Shown one piece after another: positions 28,167-37,620 of a DNA stretch of 64,000 nt. Numbering within the stretch: position 1 is the first letter of the stretch; each line of letters begins with the position of its first letter. The position numbers were made by a program, and so were the translations under genes. The notes under the pieces are model-generated. The model ran no database searches and was not told where the DNA came from. It saw only the letters and a program-made list of their open reading frames with translations. The DNA lies in the NCBI GenBank assembly GCA_039187815.1, contig JBCCZI010000008.1, forward strand, positions 1 to 64,000, in the 5' to 3' direction. Origin of the DNA: Thermohalobaculum sp039187815 (lineage in GTDB: Bacteria > Pseudomonadota > Alphaproteobacteria > Rhodobacterales > Rhodobacteraceae).

Positions 28167-29023
28167 GCGGTCTCCTCAGAGATGACGGGGACATTGTCGA
28201 TCAGCCGGGCGCGGCCGAGCCGGGCGGCGCCAAAGACGCGGGCTGGCCGCTCTGGCGCCCAACGCTCTACGGGTGCGAGCGCATCGGCCGTGCGGCATTC
28301 TAGATACTCGGGTGCGGCGAAGCCGGCCGCCTCGACCGCCGCGGCATGGCGCTGGCAGACGCTGCGCGCCTCGGCCCCTGTGGCGATCTCCCGCGCGGCG
28401 GCCATCAGCGCCTGGTATAGCGCGGGCGCCGCCGCCCGCTCTGCCTCGGTCAGGTAGATGTTGCGGCTCGAGCGGGCCAGCCCGTCCGGCTCGCGCTCGG
28501 TCGGTGCACCCAGAATCTCGGTCGCGATGTCCAGATCCCGCGCAAGCCGCCGGATCACGATCAGCTGCTGCCAGTCTTTCTCGCCAAACACGGCCACATC
28601 GGCCCCGGCCTGGTTCAAGAGCTTGGTCACCACCTGGGCGACCCCGTCGAAATGGCCGGGGCGCGCGGCGCCGCACAGCACGTCCGTCAGGCCGCGCACA
28701 TGGACCTCGGTCGCAAAGCCGGGCGGATACATCGCCTCGACGCTGGGGGCAAAGACCAGATCGCAGCCCCCCTCGGCCAGCATGGCAAGATCGCGGGCCT
28801 CGTCCCGGGGATAGTCGCCGAAATCCTCGCCCTCACCAAACTGCGTCGGGTTGACGAAGATGGTGGCAACGAGGCGCGAGGCCGCCCCACCTGCGGTCGT
28901 GAGCAAGGCGAGATGCCCCGCGTGGAGCGCCCCCATGGTCGGCGTCAGCGCCACCCGCTCGCCCGCCGCTCGCCAAGCGCGCACTTGAGCGCGCAACTCG
29001 GCCACACGGCGGACAGTCTGCAT
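28163..29023 (-). CDS. panC: Pantothenate synthetase
   Basis: Joins pantoate and beta-alanine with ATP to form pantothenate, in the cytoplasm, on the route to coenzyme A. 286 residues, normal length. The adenylate-forming HIGH-like motif is TPTMGALHAGHLAL. FVNPTQFGEGEDFGDYPR, GHFDGVAQVVTKL, VFGEKDWQQL and the KMSKS-equivalent LARSSRN are all in order. No panB or panD lies in the window. It is only four bases downstream of the M16-like gene, so it is probably in the same transcript. Confidence 0.97.
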   Translation of the reverse strand: MQTVRRVAELRAQVRAWRAAGERVALTPTMGALHAGHLALLTTAGGAASRLVATIFVNPTQFGEGEDFGDYPRDEARDLAMLAEGGCDLVFAPSVEAMYPPGFATEVHVRGLTDVLCGAARPGHFDGVAQVVTKLLNQAGADVAVFGEKDWQQLIVIRRLARDLDIATEILGAPTEREPDGLARSSRNIYLTEAERAAAPALYQALMAAAREIATGAEARSVCQRHAAAVEAAGFAAPEYLECRTADALAPVERWAPERPARVFGAARLGRARLIDNVPVISEETA

Positions 29024-29027
29024 GGGC

Positions 29028-30332
29028 TCAGAGCCCCGCCGGCTCGCCGACCACGACGATCGACAGCGCGTCGGGGGCGAGCAGCCGCGCCGCGACCCGG
29101 CGGATGTCCTCGACGCTCACCGCCTCGATCAGACCGTTGCGCCGGTCGATATAGTCGGCCCCCAGCCCCGCCTCCTGGGCAAAGACTAAGAAGCCTGCGA
29201 TCTTGGCATTGCTGTCAAAGCGCAGCGGAAAGGCGCCAGTCAGATAACGCTTGGCCTTGTCGAGTTCGTCCTGGCTGACGCCCTCCTCGGCCATGCGGCG
29301 CCACTCGGCGCGGACCACGTCGAGGCTCTCGGCGATGCGGTCATTGGCGGTCTGCACCCGGCCGATATAGAGCACGGCCCCGTCCAGCTCGGACAGATAG
29401 GCATAGACCGAATAGGCAAGCCCTCGTTTCTCCCGCACTTCGGTCATCAGGCGCGAGGAAAAGCCGCCGCCGCCCAGAATGTGGTTCATGACAAAGGCCG
29501 CAAAGAAGTCGGGGTCGTCACGCCGGAGCCCGGTCTGCCCCCAGACCGCCACCGATTGCGGCACGGACAAGGGCACAACCTCGATGCCGGACGGAGGCGG
29601 CGCGGGCTCGGCGGCAATCGGTGCGGCGGGACCACCCTCGGGCATGCCGGCCAGGATGGTGTCGATCAGTTGGCCGGCTTCGTCGACAGTGACGGCGCCG
29701 ACGACCGCGACGCTGGCCCGGGCACGCGCCAACAGGCGGGCATGGGTTGCGACGATCTCGGCGCGCGTGATGGCCCGTACCGCATCCGGCGTGCCGGCGG
29801 TGGTGCGCCCATAGGGATGCTCGGGGAAGGCGCGGGCATACCAGGTGCGCCCGGCAATGGTGCCGGGATCGGTTTCGTCCGAGGCCAGCCCCGAGAGCAT
29901 CTGCGCCCGCATCCGTTCGATCGCCTCCGGGTCAAAGCGCGGCTCGGCCAGCACGGTTCCGAGCAGGGCCGCACTCGCCTGCGCCTCGTCCTTGAGCATC
30001 GTGGCGCTGACCGTGAGGCTGTCGTGATCGACGCCGAAGCCGTAGCGCGCGGCGATGCGGTCGCGCTCCTTCGAGAAGGCCACAGCGTCGAGATCGCCGG
30101 CGCCGTCGTCGAGCAGCCCAACGGTCAGGCGCGACAGGCCCGGCCGGTCCGGCGGGTCGAGCCGCGCGCCGCCCTTGAAGGACATCTGGATGGAGACGAT
30201 GGGGATCGAGGGCTCCTCGACCAGCCAAAACGCGGTCCCGGCGGGAGAGGTGGCCTGCTGGACCTCGACCGCCCGGGCCGAGACGACGGTGAGCGCGACC
30301 AACACCGCCGTCAAAATAATGCGCACGCCCAT
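29028..30332 (-). CDS. M16-family peptidase-like protein, catalytically inactive partner
   Basis: 434 residues with a signal peptide (MGVRIILTAVLVALTVVSARA). The two M16 halves are recognisable (LILGGGGFSSRLMTEVREKRG-like block, preceded by HILG; closing LLAPDALSIVVVGEP). The zinc-binding HxxEH motif is replaced by RLTVGLL at about 68-74, so it cannot bind the metal. In bacteria such proteins pair with an active M16 subunit. Here the active partner is directly upstream and the start codon overlaps its stop (TGATG). Probably periplasmic. Confidence 0.88.
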   Translation of the reverse strand: MGVRIILTAVLVALTVVSARAVEVQQATSPAGTAFWLVEEPSIPIVSIQMSFKGGARLDPPDRPGLSRLTVGLLDDGAGDLDAVAFSKERDRIAARYGFGVDHDSLTVSATMLKDEAQASAALLGTVLAEPRFDPEAIERMRAQMLSGLASDETDPGTIAGRTWYARAFPEHPYGRTTAGTPDAVRAITRAEIVATHARLLARARASVAVVGAVTVDEAGQLIDTILAGMPEGGPAAPIAAEPAPPPSGIEVVPLSVPQSVAVWGQTGLRRDDPDFFAAFVMNHILGGGGFSSRLMTEVREKRGLAYSVYAYLSELDGAVLYIGRVQTANDRIAESLDVVRAEWRRMAEEGVSQDELDKAKRYLTGAFPLRFDSNAKIAGFLVFAQEAGLGADYIDRRNGLIEAVSVEDIRRVAARLLAPDALSIVVVGEPAGL

Positions 30333-31681
30333 CAACCCTGCTCCTCGCTGTCGCCGGTCAACCAGCCCGTCACCGAGCGCGCCGGGACCAGATAGGTCTG
30401 AGCAACGGCGCGCACATCCTGGACGGTCACAGCCTCGAGCACCTCGGGCCAAGCCGCGATCTCTTCGAGGCTGAGCCCCGCCGAGAGCGCCCCGCCATAG
30501 CGGCGCGCCAAGGTCGCCTGGCTGTCCTCGGCATAGATATAGCTCGCGCGGATCTTGCGCTTGATGCGGGCAAGCTCTGCCTCGGTCGGGCCCGTCTCGG
30601 CCATGGTCGCCAGCACCGCATCGAGGCCGGCCTCGACATCCGCCAAGCCGATGCCGGCAGCGGGCACGGCATAGATCGTGAAATCCGTCGCATCGCGGGC
30701 GGTCGCGCTGTACCAGGCGCCGGTGTCGATGGCGATCTTCTGCCCAAGCTCAAGCTGCTCAGAGAAGCGCGAGGTGATGCCCGAGCCGAGGATCTGCGCC
30801 AGGATCACCAGGGACGCGGCCTTTGAGGGATCGTCGCTGCCGCGGCTTGGCACCAGGTACTGGCGCATCACATAGGGCTGGCGGACGCGCGGGTCCTGCA
30901 TGGTCATGCGCCTGGCGGCACGGTGCGGCGGCTCTTTCGGGCGGCTTTCGGGCGGGCGGCCCGACGGCTCGAGCGGGCCGTAATGCAGCCGCGCCAGGCG
31001 CTCGACCTCCGCCGGCTCCACATCGCCCGCCACCACCAGCACAGCGTTGTCGGGGGCGTAGTAGCGCTCATAGAAGGCCAGCGCATCGGCCCGGGTCAGC
31101 CCCTCCATCTCGTGGCGCCAGCCGATGATCGGGATGCCATAGCGGTGGTTCTGGAAGAGCGCGGCGTTCATCTGCTCAGAGAAAAGCGCTTGCGGGCTGT
31201 TCTCGGTGCGCTGGTTGCGCTCCTCCAGGATCACCTCGCGCTCGGTCTCGGCCACGGCCTCGGTGAAGGCCAAATCGCGCATGCGGTCGGCCTCCATGCG
31301 CATCACCAGCTCGAGCCGGTCCGAAGCGATCCGCTGGAAATAGCCGGTGTAGTCATAGCTGGTGAAGGCGTTGTCGCGCCCGCCATTCTCGGCGATGATC
31401 TTCGAGAAGGCGCCCTCGGGGATCTCGTCTGTGCCCTTGAACATCAAATGCTCGAGGAAATGGGCGATACCGGATTTGCCCTGGGGCTCATCGGCGGATC
31501 CGACGGGGTACCAGACCATATGGGTCACGACCGGCGCGCGATTGTCGGTGATCACGACACCGCGCAGGCCGTTCTCGAGGGTGAAGCTTGCGACAGCAGG
31601 GGCTGCAAGGGCCGTCGCGATCGGCGACACGGCGAGGCAGGGGGCCAAAAGCGAGGCCAGCAGCAGAGGTCTGTGCGCCAT
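30332..31681 (-). CDS. M16-family zinc metallopeptidase, active subunit
   Basis: 449 residues. A signal peptide (MAHRPLLLASLLAPCLAVSP) is followed by the M16 domain with the inverted zinc motif HFLEH (74-78) in GKSGIAHFLEHLMFKGT, and the downstream Glu in ETEREVILEE. The substrate-binding half has GSGITSRFSEQLE. It is expected to degrade peptides in the periplasm together with the inactive partner encoded next. The start at 31681 opens the signal peptide; the frame back to 31744 adds a leader without such character. Confidence 0.9.
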   Translation of the reverse strand: MAHRPLLLASLLAPCLAVSPIATALAAPAVASFTLENGLRGVVITDNRAPVVTHMVWYPVGSADEPQGKSGIAHFLEHLMFKGTDEIPEGAFSKIIAENGGRDNAFTSYDYTGYFQRIASDRLELVMRMEADRMRDLAFTEAVAETEREVILEERNQRTENSPQALFSEQMNAALFQNHRYGIPIIGWRHEMEGLTRADALAFYERYYAPDNAVLVVAGDVEPAEVERLARLHYGPLEPSGRPPESRPKEPPHRAARRMTMQDPRVRQPYVMRQYLVPSRGSDDPSKAASLVILAQILGSGITSRFSEQLELGQKIAIDTGAWYSATARDATDFTIYAVPAAGIGLADVEAGLDAVLATMAETGPTEAELARIKRKIRASYIYAEDSQATLARRYGGALSAGLSLEEIAAWPEVLEAVTVQDVRAVAQTYLVPARSVTGWLTGDSEEQG

Positions 31682-31753
31682 GAGGTCTCCGGTATGGATG
31701 GTTTTGCCCAGACATAGGGCGCAGGGCGCCGCCGCGCCAGCCAAGGGCCGGCG

Positions 31754-32416
31754 CTATTGGAAGCTGCTGTCCAGCGGGATCGAGGGACGGAACCGGGGCT
31801 GTCGGATGGTTGTCTCGGGCGCGGGCTCAGTGGTCGCCTCGGCGGTCTGGGCCTCGAGCTCGGCCTGTCGGGCCAGAGCATTGGCATCCACAGGGGTTGC
31901 GACGCCGCTCTCCTGCAGGCGGCGCGACTCGGCGACCGGGTCGACCACATCCTCGGGATCGTAGTCGGGTCCACCCGAGAGCAGCTCAAAGATCGTCGGC
32001 GGCTCGTAGGGCTTGTTCTCCGCAATCTCCGCGTTTTCGGCGATGATCTGATCGCGGATCTCGGGATTGGCAGCCTGGGCATCGGCGGCGGCCAACAGCG
32101 CCTCCTCGCCGCGGCTGACGGCGCTGGCGCGCGGGGCCGAGGCCGCGACCCGCTGCCCGGTCAGCGCAGCCACCGCATCGCCCCTGGGATCGGGGTCGAG
32201 CGGCGAGGGCGCGCCGGGGTTCGGCTCGGGCAAGGTCGAGCTGCCGAGCCCCGGTGGCCGGCGCAGCTCCTTGCGCGCGATCACCTGAAATTCATCCGGC
32301 GAGGGGCGTTTGGACGTCATCGCGTCGATGGGGTTGCCGATGGTGTCACAAGCCACGAGCGCCGCGAGCGCAGGCAGAAGCACGAGGGCACGGAGGGGGC
32401 GGGCTGTGGCGAGCAT
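31754..32416 (-). CDS. DUF3035-domain lipoprotein
   Basis: 220 residues. The N-terminus ends in a lipobox (LAALVAC, Cys at about 23), so the protein is a predicted lipoprotein. DUF3035 hallmarks are present: the SPDEFQVIARKELRRPPGL block and a Pro/Ala-rich acidic remainder with EEALLAAADAQAANPEIRD. The function is unknown; in Rhodobacterales the gene typically lies between lspA and the M16 pair, as here. The proximity to signal peptidase II, which matures lipoproteins, is notable but probably not causal. Confidence 0.88.
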   Translation of the reverse strand: MLATARPLRALVLLPALAALVACDTIGNPIDAMTSKRPSPDEFQVIARKELRRPPGLGSSTLPEPNPGAPSPLDPDPRGDAVAALTGQRVAASAPRASAVSRGEEALLAAADAQAANPEIRDQIIAENAEIAENKPYEPPTIFELLSGGPDYDPEDVVDPVAESRRLQESGVATPVDANALARQAELEAQTAEATTEPAPETTIRQPRFRPSIPLDSSFQ

Positions 32417-32503
32417 GGGTCAGGCTCCGATCAACGGTCCGGTCGGGCGGACCATGCCCTGTCACAGGGCTTGAGGCAATCCCACGGGGCGAATCGTTGC
32501 CGA

Positions 32504-32953
32504 TCACGCCTTGATCGCGATCACCAGGGCGCCGAGGACGATGGCGATATCGGCCACGTTGAAGGCGAAGGGGTTCTGGATGCCACAGCAGCTCATGTTG
32601 AGGAAATCGGCCACCGCCCCGTATTGGATCCGGTCCCAGGCATTGCCGAGCGCGCCACCCGCCACGACCGCCGCCCCGGCGCGGACCCACAGGCTCGGCC
32701 GGCGCATCGCCCACCACGAGAGCGCGACGCTGACCACCACGGCGATGCCGACCAGCGCCCAGCGCAAGTCGGCCGAGCCGAACAGGCCAAAATTCACGCC
32801 CGTGTTCCAGGCCATCACAAAGACGAGATAGGGCGGCAGCACGTCGATGCGCCCGACCGCGACCAGATCGAGCCCCTCGAGCACATAGAGCTTGGTCAGC
32901 CGGTCGAGGACGAGCACGCCGATGGCCAACCACAGGAAGCGGGACCAGCCCAC
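32504..32953 (-). CDS. lspA: Lipoprotein signal peptidase (signal peptidase II)
   Basis: 149 residues, inner-membrane aspartic protease that cuts signal peptides from prolipoproteins. Four hydrophobic segments and the family blocks NTGVNFGLFG, GGALGNAWDRIQYGAVADFL and FAFNVADIAIVLG are present. The catalytic pair is Asp116 and Asp135. Five bases separate it from the upstream exported protein, and it lies near ileS as in many bacteria. Confidence 0.95.
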   Translation of the reverse strand: MGWSRFLWLAIGVLVLDRLTKLYVLEGLDLVAVGRIDVLPPYLVFVMAWNTGVNFGLFGSADLRWALVGIAVVVSVALSWWAMRRPSLWVRAGAAVVAGGALGNAWDRIQYGAVADFLNMSCCGIQNPFAFNVADIAIVLGALVIAIKA

Positions 32954-32958
32954 GGGGC

Positions 32959-33318
32959 TCAGTCGGCGCCGAACCCGCGCAACAAGACCGTCTCGGCACC
33001 AGCCTGGGGGTATGCGCGCAGGATGCAGTCAAAGAAATGTGCCCGCGCCAACGCGTCTTCGTAGACGAAGACCGGATGGTCGGGATGCCCCACCTCAAGC
33101 ACACCAAGACCCCGGTAGTTGCTCCGATCGAGGTTCCGGAGAACCTGACGGATCCCGTCGCAATCCAGGGCCGCAAGCTCCGGCATCTCGATCGTGACGC
33201 CGGCAACGGTGCGGTGATACTCGACCCCAGGCTCGATGCTGGCATCGACCACCTGCAGCGGCAGCGCCGATAAGGCCGCCGATGCCTGACCCGCAATTGC
33301 CAACACCAGTCCGAGCAC
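32959..33318 (-). CDS. Small exported protein between ileS and lspA
   Basis: 119 residues, family not recognised. GTG at 33318 has GGAGAG seven bases upstream and opens a hydrophobic signal (LGLVLAIAGQASA). The mature part has one Cys pair (LDCDG and FDCIL) and a motif RGLGVLEVGHPDHPVFVYEDALARAHFFDC. The frame extends upstream to 33525, but that would run into the 3' end of ileS. The position between ileS and lspA suggests a conserved housekeeping context. Confidence 0.7.
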   Translation of the reverse strand: MLGLVLAIAGQASAALSALPLQVVDASIEPGVEYHRTVAGVTIEMPELAALDCDGIRQVLRNLDRSNYRGLGVLEVGHPDHPVFVYEDALARAHFFDCILRAYPQAGAETVLLRGFGAD

Positions 33319-33434
33319 GATCGCTCTCCATTCAGTCGCGGCGAACCTTGCGCCTGGACTGGATACTGAAAGCTTAAGCGGTCGAGAGTTGGGCCGACCG
33401 GGGGCAATTTCGGGCCGTTGGTCGCAAACGCGCC

Positions 33435-36374
33435 TCATTCGGACACAACCTCGACACACCGCTGGCAAAGATCGGAGGGGTGGAGGGTCCCAACCTCTTC
33501 CAAAATCCGCCAGCAGCGGGCGCATTTGCGGCCCTTGGCCCTGGCGAAGACCACGGCGAGGCCGTCCTCCACCACCGCGGTGCCGTCCTCGGGCGGCCCC
33601 TCGACCAGCGTGAGCGCCGAGGTGATCGAGAGCTCGGCCAGATCAACGCCGCGCAGGATCTCGGCCTTGGCCGGATCGGTGACATAGAGCACGGGTGCCG
33701 CTTCGAGCGGGGCGCCGATCACCTTCTCGCGCCGCGGCCCCTCGAGCGCCGCTGTCACGGCCCGCCGCGCACCGCGGATCACCTCCCACCGGGCGGCCAG
33801 GGCGGTGTCGTGCCAATCCTCCGGCGTCTCGGGAAAGTCGACAAGGTGGACCGAGCTGTCCTCGCCGGGGAAACGCTCGAGCCAGGCCTCCTCCATGGTG
33901 AAGACCAAGATCGGCGCGAGCCAGGTCACCAAGCGGTGGAACAACGCATCCATCACCGTCCGGCAGGCCCGCCGGCGCGCCGAGCCCAAGGCGTCGCAAT
34001 AGAGCGCGTCCTTGCGCACATCGAAGTAGAAGGCCGAGAGATCCCCGGTCGCAAAGTTGAACAGCGTCTGGAACACCGCCTGGAAGTCGTGGGCGGCATA
34101 GCCCGCGCGCACCTGCTTGTCGAGCTCGGCCAGCCGGTGGAGCACCCAGCGCTCGAGCTCGGGCATCTCATCGCGTGCGACCCGCTCGGCCTCGTCCCAG
34201 CCCGACAGCGCGCCCAGCATGAAGCGGATGGTGTTGCGCAGGCGCCGGTAGCTGTCCGCCGTGCCCTTCAAGATCTCGGGCCCGATGCGCTGATCGGCGG
34301 TGAAGTCGGTCTGCGCCACCCACAGCCGCAGGATGTCGGCGCCGTATTGCTTGATGATCTCGGCGGGCGCGATGATGTTGCCGAGCGACTTGGACATCTT
34401 CATGCCCTTCTCGTCCAGCGTGAAGCCATGGGTCACCACCGCCTTGTAGGGCGCGCGCCCCCGGGTGCCACAGCCCTGCAGCATCGAGGAGTGGAACCAG
34501 CCGCGGTGCTGGTCCGTGCCCTCGAGATAGACATCTGCCGGCCAGACGCCGTCCTCGCGGTCGCGCAGCACGAAGGCATGGGTCGAGCCGCTGTCGAACC
34601 ACACATCGAGGATGTCGGTCACCATCTCCCAATCGGCGGCATCCGTGCGGCCCGCCAGGAAGCGCTGGCGCGCGCCCTCGGCGAACCAGGCATCGGCACC
34701 CTCGGCACGGAAGGCCGCGATGATCCGGTCGTTGACCGCCTGATCCCGCAGCAGCTCGACGCGCCCGTCCTCGTGGCGGCGCATGAAGCAGGCGAGCGGC
34801 ACGCCCCAGGCGCGCTGGCGCGAGAGCACCCAGTCGGGCCGGCTCTCCATCATCGAGCGCAGACGGTTTTGGCCCGCTTTTGGGGTCCACGCCACCAGCT
34901 CGTTGATCGAGGCGATGGCGCGCTCGCGGATCGTCTGCCCATGAGCGCCCATGCCGTCCTCGAGCGGCTTGTCGATGGCGACGAACCATTGCGGACGGTT
35001 GAGGCGGATCACCGGAGCCTTCGAGCGCCAAGAATGGGCGTCCGAGATCGTCTGGCGCTTGAGCGCGGCGAGGGCGCCCACCTCCTTCAGCTTTTCGACC
35101 ACCGCCTTGTTGGCGTTGCCCTCCTTGCCCTTGCGATCCAGGATATAGGTGCCGGCGAAGAAGGGCACCTGCTCGGCAAACCCGCCGTCTACGCCCACAT
35201 TATGGGTGATCCGGTCCAGCATGCCCCGCCGGCGAAACAGCTCATAGTCGTCCTCGCCGTGACTGGGCGCGCAGTGCACAAAGCCCGACCCCGTGTCATC
35301 AGTCACGAAATCGGCGGCCAAGACGGGCACGTCGTAGCTCCAAAATGCATCCGCCGCCGCCAACGGGTGGACGCAGATCAAGCCCGGCAGTTCCCCCGCC
35401 TCGATGGTGCGGACCCTTTTGAAGCTGCCTTCGTCCAGCCGCGCCCTGGCGAGGATCTCCTCGGCCAGCGCGTCGGCCATGATCAGCCGCTCGCCGGCGC
35501 GGACCCAGTTGTCCTCGGGCGCCTCGGTGATCTCATAAAGGCCGTAGGCAATCTCCGGACCGAAGGCGATGCCGCGGTTTGAGGGAATCGTCCAGGGGGT
35601 GGTCGTCCAGATTACGATAGATGCGCCCAAGACATCACTCGGGTCCACGATATCGGCGCCCCGCTGATAGAGCGGTCCACGCGATTTTGCGCGGAACTTG
35701 ACGTAGATCGTGGAGACGTCACGGTCGTGGTACTCGACCTCGGCCTCGGCCAGCGCGGTCTTCTCCATGGGCGACCACATGACGGGTTTCGAGCCCTGAT
35801 AGACGGTGCCGTTCATCACGAATCTGTGGAACTCGGCGGCGATCACAGCCTCGGCGTCGAAATCCATCGTGAGATAGGGGCGATCCCAATCGCCGGTCAC
35901 ACCCATGCGCTTGAACTCGTCGCGCTGGATGTCGATCCATCCCTCGGCAAAGCGGCGGCACTCGGCGCGCAGTTCATTGATCGGTACCGCGTCCTTGTTC
36001 TTGCCCTTCTTGCGATACTGCTCCTCGATCTTCCACTCGATCGGCAAGCCGTGGCAGTCCCAGCCGGGCACATAGCGGCTGTCGAAGCCGCGCATCTGGG
36101 CCGAGCGGACGACGAAATCCTTCAGGATCTTGTTGAGCGCATGGCCGATATGCAAGTGCCCGTTGGCATAGGGCGGTCCGTCATGCAGCGCATAGGGCGT
36201 GCGGCCGGCCGCGCTCTCACGCAGGCGACGGTAGATCCCCATGCGCTCCCAGCGGGCCAGCCAGTCGGGCTCGCGCTTGGGTAAGCCGGCGCGCATGGGG
36301 AACTCGGTTTCGGGCAGGAACAGCGTCGACTTCCAGTCGGTGGTCCCCGTCTCGGTGTTCGTGTCGGCGGACAT
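33435..36374 (-). CDS. ileS: Isoleucyl-tRNA synthetase
   Basis: 979 residues, class I synthetase charging tRNA-Ile. The HIGH motif lies in PPYANGHLHIGHALNKILKD, the CP1 editing domain contains WTTTPWTIPSNRGIAFG, and KMSKS is in DEKGMKMSKSLGN near residue 660. The C-terminal zinc finger CARCWRILEEV ... LCQRC completes the bacterial form. It heads a minus-strand cluster that continues to lspA and beyond, with a 116-base gap to the next gene. No T-box or other leader element is visible in the 160 bases upstream. Confidence 0.98.
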   Translation of the reverse strand: MSADTNTETGTTDWKSTLFLPETEFPMRAGLPKREPDWLARWERMGIYRRLRESAAGRTPYALHDGPPYANGHLHIGHALNKILKDFVVRSAQMRGFDSRYVPGWDCHGLPIEWKIEEQYRKKGKNKDAVPINELRAECRRFAEGWIDIQRDEFKRMGVTGDWDRPYLTMDFDAEAVIAAEFHRFVMNGTVYQGSKPVMWSPMEKTALAEAEVEYHDRDVSTIYVKFRAKSRGPLYQRGADIVDPSDVLGASIVIWTTTPWTIPSNRGIAFGPEIAYGLYEITEAPEDNWVRAGERLIMADALAEEILARARLDEGSFKRVRTIEAGELPGLICVHPLAAADAFWSYDVPVLAADFVTDDTGSGFVHCAPSHGEDDYELFRRRGMLDRITHNVGVDGGFAEQVPFFAGTYILDRKGKEGNANKAVVEKLKEVGALAALKRQTISDAHSWRSKAPVIRLNRPQWFVAIDKPLEDGMGAHGQTIRERAIASINELVAWTPKAGQNRLRSMMESRPDWVLSRQRAWGVPLACFMRRHEDGRVELLRDQAVNDRIIAAFRAEGADAWFAEGARQRFLAGRTDAADWEMVTDILDVWFDSGSTHAFVLRDREDGVWPADVYLEGTDQHRGWFHSSMLQGCGTRGRAPYKAVVTHGFTLDEKGMKMSKSLGNIIAPAEIIKQYGADILRLWVAQTDFTADQRIGPEILKGTADSYRRLRNTIRFMLGALSGWDEAERVARDEMPELERWVLHRLAELDKQVRAGYAAHDFQAVFQTLFNFATGDLSAFYFDVRKDALYCDALGSARRRACRTVMDALFHRLVTWLAPILVFTMEEAWLERFPGEDSSVHLVDFPETPEDWHDTALAARWEVIRGARRAVTAALEGPRREKVIGAPLEAAPVLYVTDPAKAEILRGVDLAELSITSALTLVEGPPEDGTAVVEDGLAVVFARAKGRKCARCWRILEEVGTLHPSDLCQRCVEVVSE

Positions 36375-36534
36375 CTTCGCCTCGCATCTGGTCTCAGGTT
36401 CGACGGGAGCGCAGCTCGGGCGCGCATAAACCCGGCCCTCGGCTCACTCAACCGGGGACCGGGCCGCTAATTCGACCGATGATGCGAAGCGCCCATACCA
36501 TGGCGCGCTGTGTAGCGCCCGTGGCCGCGCCCGT

Positions 36535-37521
36535 CTAGGCCGCAGGGCACGACAAGCCGGCCTGCTGTTGGCCGAACAGGATCTGCCCCATGGTTCGGCC
36601 GAACTCGGGTGGATTGAACCGGCGCTGGCAGTGATAGTCGCAGAGCGTCAGCTCACCGAGAACGGGCGGGCCCTCGACGCTGTCCCAGATGTCGACCCGC
36701 ACAACATCGAAGCGCGCGCCAATGGCCGAGGCCAGTTCGAAATAGCGCTGGGCCCGATCGGGCAGCCGCCCGTCAAACGGACGCCGGCGCACCGTGATGG
36801 CGTCGATCGGCGTCAGATCCGGATGGAACCAGCGCTGGGCATTGTCGTCCATGGAGTCAGGCCGGGTGCCCACCAGGATCTGGCCGAGCACCGCCTGGCC
36901 ATCACGGACCCAGTAGTGCCAGTTGTGCTGGTTTTCGATCAGCGCGGTCAGGTCCTCTTCGAGGAACCAGCGGTCGGGGCCCCAGCCGTACCACCACTCG
37001 CCCCAGGCAACGCCGTAGGGCTCGCCCATCCAGCGTCGCAAGGTGGCCTCGTGCGCCGCGCGCTCCTCGGGCGAGGGAGGCCACTGCACCCGTGCATTGG
37101 TCTTACAGCCGAGCGCGCGCTTCATGTAGTACGGTCCCGGAGGGATCGCATCATCGGGCGGCAGAACCGGCTCGGTCGCGACATAGAGCTTGCGCGGCAC
37201 CCGGATCTGATCGCGCAGCGGCTCTGGGATGTAGCGCCCGGTGTTCAACTTGTCGGCCGGGTTCGGCTCGGGGATAAACCCGAAATACTTCATGGCGAAG
37301 TAGTGGTCATTCACCCACGGGTCGTTGATCAGATCCGGCATCCGGTTGTGGATGCGCCGGAACATCTGGAGCCCGGCGCCCAGCGAGAACCCCAACTGTT
37401 CGCGCCGCATCACGTCGATGCCGCGGCGATAACCGGGCCGTTGCGGCGCCTGCACCAGTTCGGGCCGCGCCCTGAGCACATCTGACAGCCAGCTGTGCGC
37501 GTCCTGCATGCAAATCGTCAC
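36535..37521 (-). CDS. TupA-like ATP-grasp protein
   Basis: 328 residues. The sequence follows the TupA-like ATP-grasp family, found in surface-polysaccharide and teichuronopeptide loci: RIHNRMPDLINDPWVNDHYF near the start, VLPPDDAIPPGPYYMKRALG in the phosphate-binding part, WYGWGPDRWFLEEDLTALI, and a closing FDVVRVDIWDSVEGPPVLGELTLCDY with the metal-binding acidic residues. Such enzymes ligate an amino acid or similar acid to a carbohydrate or peptide. There are no polysaccharide genes beside it. ATG at 37521 or 37509 are both possible. Confidence 0.72.
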   Translation of the reverse strand: MTICMQDAHSWLSDVLRARPELVQAPQRPGYRRGIDVMRREQLGFSLGAGLQMFRRIHNRMPDLINDPWVNDHYFAMKYFGFIPEPNPADKLNTGRYIPEPLRDQIRVPRKLYVATEPVLPPDDAIPPGPYYMKRALGCKTNARVQWPPSPEERAAHEATLRRWMGEPYGVAWGEWWYGWGPDRWFLEEDLTALIENQHNWHYWVRDGQAVLGQILVGTRPDSMDDNAQRWFHPDLTPIDAITVRRRPFDGRLPDRAQRYFELASAIGARFDVVRVDIWDSVEGPPVLGELTLCDYHCQRRFNPPEFGRTMGQILFGQQQAGLSCPAA

Positions 37522-37620
37522 GTCACCACACTCACGTCACTCATCGACACGGCCAACCCATGGCCACTCGCCCCACCTTAAACCCAGGGCGGAGGGTGGT
37601 TGCAAGCCTGACGTGGAAAC

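Noticed and set aside
29028..30332. Second active M16 protease
   Set aside because: The zinc motif HxxEH is absent (RLTVGLL in its place), so it was called an inactive partner.
32508..32522. FNR-like TTGAT-N4-ATCA motif
   Set aside because: It lies inside the 3' end of lspA, away from any start, so a regulatory role is unlikely.
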